From positions 1 to 64,000 of the forward strand of contig CAYYUP010000008.1 of NCBI GenBank assembly GCA_964474905.1: a stretch of DNA of 64,000 nucleotides. Reading direction: 5' to 3'. The notes beneath the pieces are model-generated. The model saw only the letters and a program-made list of their open reading frames with translations. It ran no database searches and had not been told where the DNA came from. Position 1 is the first letter of the stretch. Every line of letters starts with the position of its first letter. A program made the position numbers and the translations under genes. The DNA comes from JADJRG01 sp964474905 (GTDB lineage: Bacteria; Myxococcota_A; Polyangia; Nannocystales; Nannocystaceae). Below are positions 17,223 through 25,470 of the stretch, in pieces.

Positions 17223-18275
17223 CTATTGATAATTTGAATTTGAATTTGAATTTGAATTTTCCAACGCGCCCGCGGGCGGCGGACCGGGGGCTGGCGGCAA
17301 ACGACCATCTGCGACGAGCAGGGCATCGATCGCCGCACAGGCGCAGCTCCAGCGCTCCGACCAGTCGCCGCGGAGTACCAGCACAGGGCGCCCTGCATCG
17401 TTTAGCCCCGCAGCGCAGCGCTCAAAGAACTCCGCGCGCCGCCCCGGCAGGTAGCGGATCGGATCCTCGACAAAGGGCACATCGACGTCAAGGAGAAGCG
17501 TCAACGCGTAACGACGGCCCTGGCTCGCCTCCATGAGGGCCGCCGGGACACGGCCAAAGAGTGCATCGCTCCAGAGCGCAGTGGCGAGGGGATCGGTATC
17601 ACAGATGAGCAGACGATCGGCAACCCGAGCGAGCGCATCCTCAGCCGCCCCCTGCCCGCAGGCGATCAATTCCATATGCTCAATGCGGCAAATACAATCC
17701 TGGCTCTCAAGCCATGTACGTGCATACTCGGGGACCGCGACTGTGCCGTAACGACGGGCGAGCTGGGCGGCAAGCGTGGACTTTCCGGTGGACTCAGGAC
17801 CGAATATTGACACTCGGCGCACGTAATGCGCGCGCACACAGGCCGGCAGGTGACGCCAATGGGCCCACGGATCGCGCCGCACAGCCGTACCGCTGATCGG
17901 CAGTGCCTGCCTCTCGAGATCGACGGGTACAAAACGAGCACCTAACTCCGCAGCAAGGCGCTCACCGTAGGGCTCCGATGCAAACACGACATCCGGTCTT
18001 CGAGGCATTGTCCGCAGCAACGAGCGCCGCCAAATTCCCCAAAAGTCGGGGTGCTCGCTGGGATCCTGGGGGTTCTCGTCGCGTAGATGCAGCACCTCGC
18101 AGCCCGGCGATAGTTCACGCATCCACTGGTGACGCAGCGCCCCAGGGATCGGCTCTGACGCGAGCGTTCCAACAACAACCGTCAATTCGTCGACCATACG
18201 CCGGGCAAAATCGACGAGGAAGAGGTGACCGGCGTGGGGCGGCATAAATTTGCCGAGTACGAGACCGCGACTCAT
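17223..18275 (-). CDS. nadR: NadR-like NMN adenylyltransferase / ribosylnicotinamide kinase
   Basis: A 350-residue bifunctional enzyme. The N-terminal half is a nucleotidyltransferase with GKFMPPHAGH (the H-x-G-H site at 14-17) and ISGTAVRRDPWAHW (127 onward), a hallmark of the NadR family. The C-terminal half is a P-loop kinase with GPESTGKST at 159-167. The E. coli-type DNA-binding N-terminus is absent. The ATG at 18275 has GGAGG 6 nt upstream and overlaps the A-T-R stop (ATGA). Known NadR makes NAD from NMN and phosphorylates nicotinamide riboside. Placement inside a biosynthetic operon suggests either cofactor supply or action on an NAD-like metabolite. The C-terminus ends in Asn/Ser repeats from a hexanucleotide run. 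Confidence 0.86.
   Translation of the reverse strand: MSRGLVLGKFMPPHAGHLFLVDFARRMVDELTVVVGTLASEPIPGALRHQWMRELSPGCEVLHLRDENPQDPSEHPDFWGIWRRSLLRTMPRRPDVVFASEPYGERLAAELGARFVPVDLERQALPISGTAVRRDPWAHWRHLPACVRAHYVRRVSIFGPESTGKSTLAAQLARRYGTVAVPEYARTWLESQDCICRIEHMELIACGQGAAEDALARVADRLLICDTDPLATALWSDALFGRVPAALMEASQGRRYALTLLLDVDVPFVEDPIRYLPGRRAEFFERCAAGLNDAGRPVLVLRGDWSERWSCACAAIDALLVADGRLPPAPGPPPAGALENSNSNSNSNYQ
17233..17256. repeat. Hexanucleotide repeat (tttgaa, 4 copies)
   Basis: Four exact copies at the 3' end of the NadR-like gene code for the Asn-Ser tail just before the stop codon. It is A/T-rich in an otherwise GC-rich gene. Being six bases long, copy change would not shift frame. Confidence 0.9.
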
Positions 18276-21200
18276 TCGCGACCTCCAAGAGCGGCGGCGA
18301 CGTAACAATCCAGAAGTGCGGGTCTCGCAGGTGGAATCGATAGCCCTCGGGGCCCCAGAATCGCAGTACTCGCCCGTTGATCGAAACGAAAACCTGTCGC
18401 CTGAAAGAGGTCGTAGGCGCGCAGATGTCGACTGCTCTGACCCTCGAGACAACGCCCAAGGGCGAGATAGGCCACCGCAGCCGCGGGTGATCGACGGCCT
18501 AGACCCCGGACGAGACCACGCCACTGCGAACGCGGTAGCACCTCGAGAACCACGCCCGCGCGCCGAAGCGCCGCAACGAGTGAAGCTCCGTTGGCGCCCC
18601 GCTCCGAGGCGATATGGTAGGTGAGCGGCACCGACGGAGCGCAGGCCGGACCTTCGACGATCAGCTCCGCGAGTGCACGTGCGACCGCGTCGACCGGCGA
18701 GATGTCGATGCGCAACGCTTCGTAACCCTCCGGCACTGCGCCCAGCTCGGCGACGCCGCGAAAAAAGAGCATCAACTGATCGCGGTCTGGAACGACCCCA
18801 CCGCGGGTATGCCCGGTGATGAGCCCCAGCCGGTGACAGACGAGAGAAAAACGGCCGCGGCCAACCTCCCGCAGCAACACCTCCGCGGCCCACTTGCTCT
18901 GGGCGTAACCGCCGGTCACAGCCTCGGTCGAGCTGAGCCCATCGTCCTCCATCGGCGAGGCCACGAGGGGCGAGGCCGCGACAAATACGCTGAGCGTCGA
19001 GATCGCGTGCAAGAGCTTTGTACGACCCCTCATCGCCAGCTCAGCCACCATCGCGGTGCCCCCGAGGTTGACCGCTCGAAGGGCGTCAAAACCCGCCGCG
19101 AGGTTGACGATCGCCGCACTGTGGACGATCGTATCGACCTCTCGGCAGAGGCGAGAATAGACCGATCGAGCGAGTCCAAAATGAGGCCGCGAGAGATCCC
19201 CGACGAGCACCTCAAGGCAAGCGCTCTGGGGCTCAGGTAAGCGAGACTCGTCGACGATCGAAGCCGCCGACGCGAGCGCATCGTCGAGCCGTCTCTGAGC
19301 ATGCGCAGAGTCTTTGGCGCGGACCAAGACGATGATCCGACCACGATGGCGCCGGGCCAAGAGGCTCAGGAGATGGCGCCCGAGGAAGCCGGTCGCGCCG
19401 GTCATGAAGAGGGTCACGTCAGGATCGAGAACCAGATCACGATCACGATCCCTCGATTCCAACAGGTTGCCAGCACTCCAGCTCCGAGATGCAGACTCAA
19501 ACCGCAAATCTGTCACCGACCCATTTTCAGCGAGGCGATCATCCAGGCTGCGCGCACACCGACCGACCTCATCGCGCAACTCTGCGGCCGTCCGTCGCTC
19601 ACCTGACACATGCCCCAGCGCTTTTGTGAGTTCGGCGATGCTCGGGTTGCGGAGCAAGGCTGGCGCCGAGACCGAGAGCCCGTAGGCCTCGGCCACAGCG
19701 ACCAGCTCGAGCGCACTGAGCGAGTCGCCGCCCAGATCACAAAAGCGGTCGTCGCGATCGACGTGGGGCAACGCCAAAACCCGCCGCCAAAGCGTGAGCA
19801 AAAGTATCGCCGAGGCTTCGCTCCCCAGGCTCGTCTTCATGTCCAACGAGCCACATGCGCCTCTTTGACCGACCTTGGAAAACTCTGCTTCGGCGTCGGA
19901 CTGCCCCTCGAGAGCGCCCCTATCGATCTTGCCACTCGGGGTCCGCGGCAACGATGCGCGCAGCAACATACGCCGGGGCAACGCGGCCCGAGGCAAAGCC
20001 CTCGCGAGGTGCTCACGAAGACCCCGCACGATCGCCGCGCTCGCCGACGACGGAGCGGCCGAGCCATTGATCGAACTCCCTGCTGAATTCTTGGACAATT
20101 GCTCCGCCGAAGTCTCTGCCAAGGATCGCAGGATCACCGCAGCGATGAGTGAACCACCGCGCCCGTCAAATACCGCCGCCTCGAGAACATCCGGGTGGCG
20201 AACGAGTTCAGCCTCGATCTCGTCGAGTTCGATACGAACGCCACCGATCTTGCGCTGGCGGTCGATTCTCCCACGAAATTCGATTTGGCCCTCAGCATCG
20301 ATCCTGACCCGATCACCGCTGCGATAGAGGCGCTCTCCTTTGCGTTCGATGAAGCGTTCGGCGCTTTGTTGCGGCCTCGCGAGGTAGCCCCGAGCGAGTC
20401 CTTGCCCACCGATGTAGAGTTCTCCTTCGCCTGTGGGCCCGACTTCGTCGCCGATGTCATTCAACACCCGAAAGACAACGCCCGGCAGGGGCTGCCCGAG
20501 CAATGGTCGACTCCAGGAGGGTCCACAGCGGAGAAGGCTCGCGCAGACGGTCGCCTCCGTTGGACCGTACACGCTGACCAATCGCACAACCTCGGAAAAT
20601 CGACGTACCTGCTCAGAAGGACAGACCTCACCGCCGATGACGATCGTCTCCAACGAAGCCGGCATGGCGCTCGGATCCAGGTAGCGCAGGAGCGCAGGTG
20701 GCATATCTACATAGGTGATCGATTCGCGCTCCAGCACCCGGAGAAGAGCGCTCGGCGAGCGCAGCTGCTCGCGGTCAACGATCACCAGCGCAGCCCCGGC
20801 AAAGAGCGCCGTACCGATGTCCGAAATCGAGGCGTCAAAGGCCGGAGAGAGCATAAAGAGCGAGCGCGAATGGGGCCCAAGATCAAATGCCCGCACCTGC
20901 GCTCGCAGCAGCCCCGGGATCCCGCGATGTGTGATCATCACGCCCTTGGGCTCGCCCGAACTGCCCGACGTGTAAAGTACATAGGCGAGTTCTTCGGCGT
21001 CCTCTCGTTCTCCGAGCGCAGCCTCTGCCCTACTCTCGTGCTCGATCTTCGCAGGGCCTTGCGGGGGTCGCAGCCGCAGCACCTGCTCGCGAGTGAGGAT
21101 AGCTCGAGGCCCGATTTCGGCGAGAATCCGGCCGCGCCGAAGCTCGGGCAAATCGCTTGGCAGAGGCACAAAGGCCGCGCGGGCGATCCATGTACCGAGC

Positions 21201-21436
21201 AGCGCGGCGACGTAGGCCGCTGATGCATCGAGGCGGAGGCCGACAAAATGCCCTTGACCGACCTCCTGTGCCCTCAGCCATGTGCTGATCGCATCCGCCC
21301 AGCGCCAGAGTTCGACGTAGCTGAGCGCCTCGCCTCGATCGATGATCGCCGGTCGCTCGCCGTACTCATCGACGCTGCGAGCGATCCAGATGAGCGTGTG
21401 TCGCCACCCCTCGTCGTCACCCGAGCCGCTCAACAT
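18272..21436 (-). CDS. NRPS-like adenylation-carrier-thioester reductase protein
   Basis: A 1054-residue single-module enzyme. The adenylation domain (about 10-510) has core A3 YTSGSSGEPKG (155 onward), A5 YGPTEATV, A7 YRSGDRVR, A8 GRIDRQRKIGGVRIEL and the A10 lysine Lys503 (TPSGK). The carrier domain has DLGGDSLSALEL with Ser572 as the pantetheine site. The reductase domain (about 675-1054) has TGATGFLG (679-686) and GGYAQSKWAAE. No condensation domain. Known relatives activate a carboxylic acid, load it and release it as an aldehyde or alcohol using NADPH. A hand alignment to GrsA gives pocket residues D-A-S-D-V-G-V-V-C-K, which resembles aromatic codes but has an unusual Asp at position 278; the substrate is uncertain. 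The ATG at 21436 has AAGG 6 nt upstream. Confidence 0.9.
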   Translation of the reverse strand: MLSGSGDDEGWRHTLIWIARSVDEYGERPAIIDRGEALSYVELWRWADAISTWLRAQEVGQGHFVGLRLDASAAYVAALLGTWIARAAFVPLPSDLPELRRGRILAEIGPRAILTREQVLRLRPPQGPAKIEHESRAEAALGEREDAEELAYVLYTSGSSGEPKGVMITHRGIPGLLRAQVRAFDLGPHSRSLFMLSPAFDASISDIGTALFAGAALVIVDREQLRSPSALLRVLERESITYVDMPPALLRYLDPSAMPASLETIVIGGEVCPSEQVRRFSEVVRLVSVYGPTEATVCASLLRCGPSWSRPLLGQPLPGVVFRVLNDIGDEVGPTGEGELYIGGQGLARGYLARPQQSAERFIERKGERLYRSGDRVRIDAEGQIEFRGRIDRQRKIGGVRIELDEIEAELVRHPDVLEAAVFDGRGGSLIAAVILRSLAETSAEQLSKNSAGSSINGSAAPSSASAAIVRGLREHLARALPRAALPRRMLLRASLPRTPSGKIDRGALEGQSDAEAEFSKVGQRGACGSLDMKTSLGSEASAILLLTLWRRVLALPHVDRDDRFCDLGGDSLSALELVAVAEAYGLSVSAPALLRNPSIAELTKALGHVSGERRTAAELRDEVGRCARSLDDRLAENGSVTDLRFESASRSWSAGNLLESRDRDRDLVLDPDVTLFMTGATGFLGRHLLSLLARRHRGRIIVLVRAKDSAHAQRRLDDALASAASIVDESRLPEPQSACLEVLVGDLSRPHFGLARSVYSRLCREVDTIVHSAAIVNLAAGFDALRAVNLGGTAMVAELAMRGRTKLLHAISTLSVFVAASPLVASPMEDDGLSSTEAVTGGYAQSKWAAEVLLREVGRGRFSLVCHRLGLITGHTRGGVVPDRDQLMLFFRGVAELGAVPEGYEALRIDISPVDAVARALAELIVEGPACAPSVPLTYHIASERGANGASLVAALRRAGVVLEVLPRSQWRGLVRGLGRRSPAAAVAYLALGRCLEGQSSRHLRAYDLFQATGFRFDQRASTAILGPRGLSIPPARPALLDCYVAAALGGRE

Positions 21437-23307
21437 CCGTACCTTTGCTGCTGGATGCAGAGGCTCGCGACCAGCATCAGCGCCGGATCCCAAGCCCGAC
21501 GCTCGTCTTCGGTGAGGCTCGGTAGACGCTCCACTGCGGCCCGCAAGCGACGGCCATCGATGAAATCGGGGATCGACGCGCCACCGCCCCGGAGGATCGC
21601 CTGGATCGGCGCTGCATCGGCAAGGCTGAGCGGCGGCGCGAGAAAGGGATGCTTCTCCCGCCGCCGGATCGACTCTGGAATACGCGTCCCGATCGCCCGA
21701 CGCAGCACGTATTTTTCGACCCCGCCGCGGATCAAAAGATCGATCGGCAAGCGCTTCGCGAGCGCGAAGAGACGATGGTCAAGAAATGGAAGACGCCCCT
21801 CGATCGAGTGCGCCATCTCCATGCCATCGCCCAGGGTCCGGAGAATGTAGGTCGCCAGGGCATTTTTATTCCAGAGATAGAGCGATTGATGAACCCGACT
21901 TCGGCCGCTTAACTGTCGCCGAAGCTCGACGTTTGCGAGCGAAATTTCGTAGGCATCGCGCTCGCCCTGCTCAGCGATAAAGTCGTCGCAGAGCAGCGAG
22001 CGCAGCCGATGACCGAGCGTCGCCTTCGCGGCCATCCAGGTCGGCACAAAGCCGATCGCGCGGGTGACCGCGGAGAGATCGAGCCCCTGTCCCGAGGGCA
22101 ACATGAGCCCCGCCGATGCTCTGTTGTTGGCCGCCAGGGCACCGTCATCGCGACCCCCTGCGAGGTCCCGGCGGAGGTGGGCATAGCCGGCAAAGACCTC
22201 GTCGGCGCCCTCTCCGGTGAGCACAACGCCCACACCGTCGGCCCGCATCCTCTCGCTCAGCAGATGCTTTGCAGCGATATGACCGTTGATCGCAAGACCC
22301 TCGCTGTGGGCAACCGCCTGCGGCAGACGCTCAGCGACCGCCGCAGCCGAGACCTCGACAATCCGAAGCTCCGCGCCCACATACTTCGCGGTCTCCTCCG
22401 CGAGCGCACGCTCGTCGTAGCCCGGCCGATCAAAGGCGACCGTGTAGCAGATCGGCGAGCGACCGAGCTCCGCTGCAGCGAGCGCAACGACGGCGCTCGA
22501 ATCGAGGCCACCGCTGAGCTGAAAGGCGATCGGCACCTCAGCGTCCAGCCGGATCCGCACGGCCTCCCGCAAGGCTGCCTCGACCTCGCGCACGGCCTCT
22601 TCTTCGCCCATCGTCGGCGCTTCCCCGACCCGCGGATAGTCGAGATCCCAGTAGCGACGGATCCGCAATCGACCCGCCGAGACCAACGCGAGTTCCCCCG
22701 GTTCTAGTTGATGGATCCCGCGAAAAAGCGTGCGATCCGGCGGCGCGTAGTGCATCTGAGTCGCGGCAAAGACTGCCTCCAGATCCCAGGCCGCAGGTAG
22801 GCCCGCCGCAAGCAATGCCTTGCCCTCAGAGGCAAAACAATAGGCGTCGCCTAGGCGAGCGTAGACCAGCGGCCGAACGCCAAAACGATCTCGACCGGCA
22901 ATGCCCAAACGTTGACGCTTATCCCAAAGAATAAACGCGAATTCTCCGCGAAGATGGCGAACAAAATCGACGCCGTACTCCTCGTAGAGATGCACTAAGA
23001 GCTCGCTGTCACTGCGACTGCGGAAACGATGGCCGCGCCCGCGGAGTTCCTGACGAAGCTCGGCGTAATCGTAAAACTCGCCGCTGACGACCGCGATCAC
23101 ATCGCCGCGCTCGTTTACCAGGGGCTGCGCACCACCGGCCCGATCGATGATCGCGAGACGCCGATGACCGAGAGCCACCCGGCGATCCGCGGAGACCCAG
23201 CGCCCCTCGCCGTCGGGGCCCCGATGTGCGAGTGCCCGCAGCGGCGGCCCGAGCCAGGCCGCAGGCAGCGGCGCTCTCAGGGCAAAGGCGCCGACGATGC
23301 CACACAT
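21430..23307 (-). CDS. asnB: AsnB-type glutamine-dependent amidotransferase
   Basis: A 625-residue protein of the asparagine synthetase B family. The start must be the ATG at 23307 because that makes Cys2 the N-terminal nucleophile (MCGIVG), with GGAG 8 nt upstream. The glutaminase part has HRGPDGEG; the synthetase part has the PPi-loop SGGLDSS (265-271) and GEGADEVFAGY. The glutaminase oxyanion-hole Asn (NGE in E. coli AsnB) is Ser75 here (SGEFYDY), which could reduce glutamine use. It ends 7 bases inside the A-T-R gene. In biosynthetic clusters such enzymes amidate carboxylates or close rings; here it is probably cluster-specific rather than housekeeping. Confidence 0.88.
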   Translation of the reverse strand: MCGIVGAFALRAPLPAAWLGPPLRALAHRGPDGEGRWVSADRRVALGHRRLAIIDRAGGAQPLVNERGDVIAVVSGEFYDYAELRQELRGRGHRFRSRSDSELLVHLYEEYGVDFVRHLRGEFAFILWDKRQRLGIAGRDRFGVRPLVYARLGDAYCFASEGKALLAAGLPAAWDLEAVFAATQMHYAPPDRTLFRGIHQLEPGELALVSAGRLRIRRYWDLDYPRVGEAPTMGEEEAVREVEAALREAVRIRLDAEVPIAFQLSGGLDSSAVVALAAAELGRSPICYTVAFDRPGYDERALAEETAKYVGAELRIVEVSAAAVAERLPQAVAHSEGLAINGHIAAKHLLSERMRADGVGVVLTGEGADEVFAGYAHLRRDLAGGRDDGALAANNRASAGLMLPSGQGLDLSAVTRAIGFVPTWMAAKATLGHRLRSLLCDDFIAEQGERDAYEISLANVELRRQLSGRSRVHQSLYLWNKNALATYILRTLGDGMEMAHSIEGRLPFLDHRLFALAKRLPIDLLIRGGVEKYVLRRAIGTRIPESIRRREKHPFLAPPLSLADAAPIQAILRGGGASIPDFIDGRRLRAAVERLPSLTEDERRAWDPALMLVASLCIQQQRYGC

Positions 23308-24272
23308 GCGCAAAACTCCATCATCGCCGGGTCTTCGGCAACCGCAAAGAAGAGCTTTTGTCCCTCTCCTCGCCGCGCCTCCGCCAGCACAGATTCAAAA
23401 TCCTCGAGGGCCCGCGGCTCCGCCCACAGCGATTGTAGGTCGAGCTTTTTGCTCGCCACCAGCGATGCCGCCGCGGAAAATGAACCGTAATATGCAGCGA
23501 CGATCCGCAGCTCCTTTGGCACCAACGCGAGCAGATCGATCACCAATGGCTCGAGGCGGCGACTCTTGACGACGATCCGCCCGCCACGGCGAAGCGCACC
23601 CATGATCGCGACCATGCCATCCGCGTCGACGCCGTTCTCGACGGCAAAATCAAAGGCACCAGCGGGGGGTTGCGGATCGCGAGCCGGATCAAAATGCACA
23701 ACCGAAGCGAAGCCATGGACGGCGAGGAGTTCCGCTGCGAGCGCAGCGATGCGACCGTGACCGACAACCAGGCCGCGCTCCTGCGGCTGGATGCCCGAGC
23801 CCAGGATCGCCAGCGTCGCGGCGATGGGCTCGATGTAGGCGACCGCCCGCAGGTCGAGCCCAGGGGCGACAGGCACAAGCGACGACGCCGGTACCCGAAC
23901 AAATTCTGCAAACCCACCGTCGACATCAACACCCAAGAAACGCGGCCGCGGGCAGGTCGTCACAACCGAGGTGCAAGCGCTCTCCACACATTCGACACAC
24001 TCACCGCAGCGGATCCGCGGATCGACGCTGACCCGCGACCCCAGCACCTCCGCCGCAACGTCCAAACCACAGGCGACGACCTCCGCAGCGATCTCATGTC
24101 CGATGATCCGCCCCCCCTTTTTGGGGCCGAGACGGCCCTCGGCGACGTAACAATCAGTGCGACAAAGACCGGCCAGCAACACCCTTAGCAGCACTTCGTC
24201 GGCGCCGAGTTCACGGGGAGTCGTGACCTGCACAAGCTCGACACCGTTGGCATTGCGACGGAGCGCTCGCAT
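23277..24272 (-). CDS. Zinc-type MDR alcohol dehydrogenase
   Basis: A 331-residue medium-chain dehydrogenase/reductase. The catalytic zinc ligands are in GLCRTDC and GHEIAAEV. The structural-zinc Cys cluster is CGECVECVESACTSVVTTC. The nucleotide-binding site is GHGRIAALAAELLAVHG, with His and Arg inside the usual GxGxxG. The domain start MRALRRN at 24272 matches family N-termini; the frame is open to an ATG at 24341 (GGTGG upstream), giving 23 extra residues. It is the first gene of the six-gene cluster and overlaps asnB by 31 bases. It could interconvert the aldehyde or alcohol released by the A-T-R enzyme (inference). Confidence 0.82.
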   Translation of the reverse strand: MRALRRNANGVELVQVTTPRELGADEVLLRVLLAGLCRTDCYVAEGRLGPKKGGRIIGHEIAAEVVACGLDVAAEVLGSRVSVDPRIRCGECVECVESACTSVVTTCPRPRFLGVDVDGGFAEFVRVPASSLVPVAPGLDLRAVAYIEPIAATLAILGSGIQPQERGLVVGHGRIAALAAELLAVHGFASVVHFDPARDPQPPAGAFDFAVENGVDADGMVAIMGALRRGGRIVVKSRRLEPLVIDLLALVPKELRIVAAYYGSFSAAASLVASKKLDLQSLWAEPRALEDFESVLAEARRGEGQKLFFAVAEDPAMMEFCACVASSAPLP

Positions 24273-24381
24273 CGTCGCCGGAATCGAGACCGATCCGCGC
24301 GGAGCGAACACCCGCGCCCTAACTGCCGAGAAAGGATTCATGCCACCCGAGAGGCCGGCAATCGTAGCAGACGAGGCTCTT

Positions 24382-24411
24382 GTGCTGCCGAGTGCTGCCG
24401 AGTGCTGCCGA
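24382..24411. repeat. 10-bp tandem repeat (3 copies) before the cluster
   Basis: Three exact copies of gtgctgccga lie in the divergent intergenic region, 40-110 bases upstream of the two possible MDR gene starts. A fourth partial inverted copy (gcacc) follows. It could be a regulator-binding array or simple slippage. Confidence 0.7.
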
Positions 24412-24507
24412 GCACCGCCGACGATCGCAACGCGCCGAATCGCGAGCGGCCACGGAGGCGATTCGCAGCCGGCTCGCGCCCGACAAGGAGTGCGATAAAC
24501 TCGCGGC

Positions 24508-24951
24508 ATGCACCCACAGCTCAGCTCCTTCGGCGCACTCAAGGATTTTTGGGAGCTCTTGCAGCGGATCTGGGAGTGGCTTGCGATCGGCGGCACAGCC
24601 CTAGCCGCCGGGGTGGGCCTGGTCTTTCTCCTGACCTGGGTGCTCACACACATGCGACAAGCCCGGGCCCAAGCCCGCCCCCTGCTCTCCCAGCTCGCCC
24701 TCGCCTGCGCCTACCCGGCGGTATTGCTGACAGCCGTCGCCGCGATCGGACTGCTGGTGCCCGGTATGCAACCGCTCATGCTCAAGAGCTTCGCCCTCGC
24801 GGTGCTGCTCGCCGCCGGCAGCTGGTGCCTCGGAGTCGCTGCGGTCATCAGCGGCGGCAATGCCCACGACCTCGCCCGCGCCCGACGAGCCCTCGCCCTC
24901 GCCGGCACTCCCTGGTACTGCCTGGCGATCTATCTCGCGCTTCATCTCTGA
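24508..24951 (+). CDS. Four-span integral membrane protein
   Basis: A 147-residue hydrophobic protein with about four membrane spans: WLAIGGTALAAGVGLVFLLT, LALACAYPAVLLTAVAAIGL, FALAVLLAAGSWCLGVAAVI and a final one near GTPWYCLAIYLAL. It has Arg-rich loops (HMRQARAQARP, DLARARRAL). No family is recognised. It is divergent from the biosynthetic cluster and stands alone. It might be a small exporter or immunity protein for the cluster product, but nothing in the sequence proves that. Confidence 0.65.
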   Translation: MHPQLSSFGALKDFWELLQRIWEWLAIGGTALAAGVGLVFLLTWVLTHMRQARAQARPLLSQLALACAYPAVLLTAVAAIGLLVPGMQPLMLKSFALAVLLAAGSWCLGVAAVISGGNAHDLARARRALALAGTPWYCLAIYLALHL

Positions 24952-24969
24952 GCCGAACAGACCGCGAAC

Positions 24970-25446
24970 TTACCGGCGCACGCGAGATCGGCTCGACATC
25001 GTCGTCGTCGCATCGCCCTCGAGCTTGACCAAGAGCTGCTGCGCTGGGGCGTATTCGGGGCGGAGTTGGAGGGCGATCCGAGAGGCCTTGATCGCCGCTT
25101 CTCGATCGCCGCGCTGCAACTCGACCTCGGCCAACGTCGTCCACAGGTGGGGCTCTCGCGGCGCAAACTCGATCGCCTCTGCGATCTCATGCACCGCGCG
25201 CTCGAGATCCGCGGGCTGTGCCTCCATCGCCAGACGAGCCCGGAGGTAAGCGGCATAGGCCGCCTGATGAACCGGTGGTGAGGTGACAAGCTGGTCGTCC
25301 AGATAGTGGAGAGAACGCGAACTCGGCCCCAGCGTGCAGGCAAGCGACCCAAGACCCGTAAAGACCAGAATCCAGACCAGCCGCCGTGTGGACCGTGCGC
25401 ACCGTGCGAATCGCGCAGTGCGCGTATTGTCTCCGAAGAACATCAT
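24970..25446 (-). CDS. TPR lipoprotein
   Basis: A 158-residue lipoprotein with lipobox SLAC at Cys37 after a long basic n-region. It has about two TPR units (ADLERAVHEIAEAIEFAPRE, then LWTTLAEVELQRGDREAAIK). Two adjacent ATGs (25446 and 25443) are possible starts, and no ribosome binding site is clear. It lies 24 bases after the carboxyltransferase stop and is probably in the same transcript. Role unknown; TPR lipoproteins usually act as scaffolds at the outer membrane. Confidence 0.7.
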   Translation of the reverse strand: MMFFGDNTRTARFARCARSTRRLVWILVFTGLGSLACTLGPSSRSLHYLDDQLVTSPPVHQAAYAAYLRARLAMEAQPADLERAVHEIAEAIEFAPREPHLWTTLAEVELQRGDREAAIKASRIALQLRPEYAPAQQLLVKLEGDATTTMSSRSRVRR

Positions 25447-25470
25447 CGTCTGGGGCGATCGAACGAGCGA

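Noticed and set aside
20195..21223. Long open frame (342 codons) on the plus strand
   Set aside because: It is antisense to the adenylation domain; codon pattern and composition fit a shadow.
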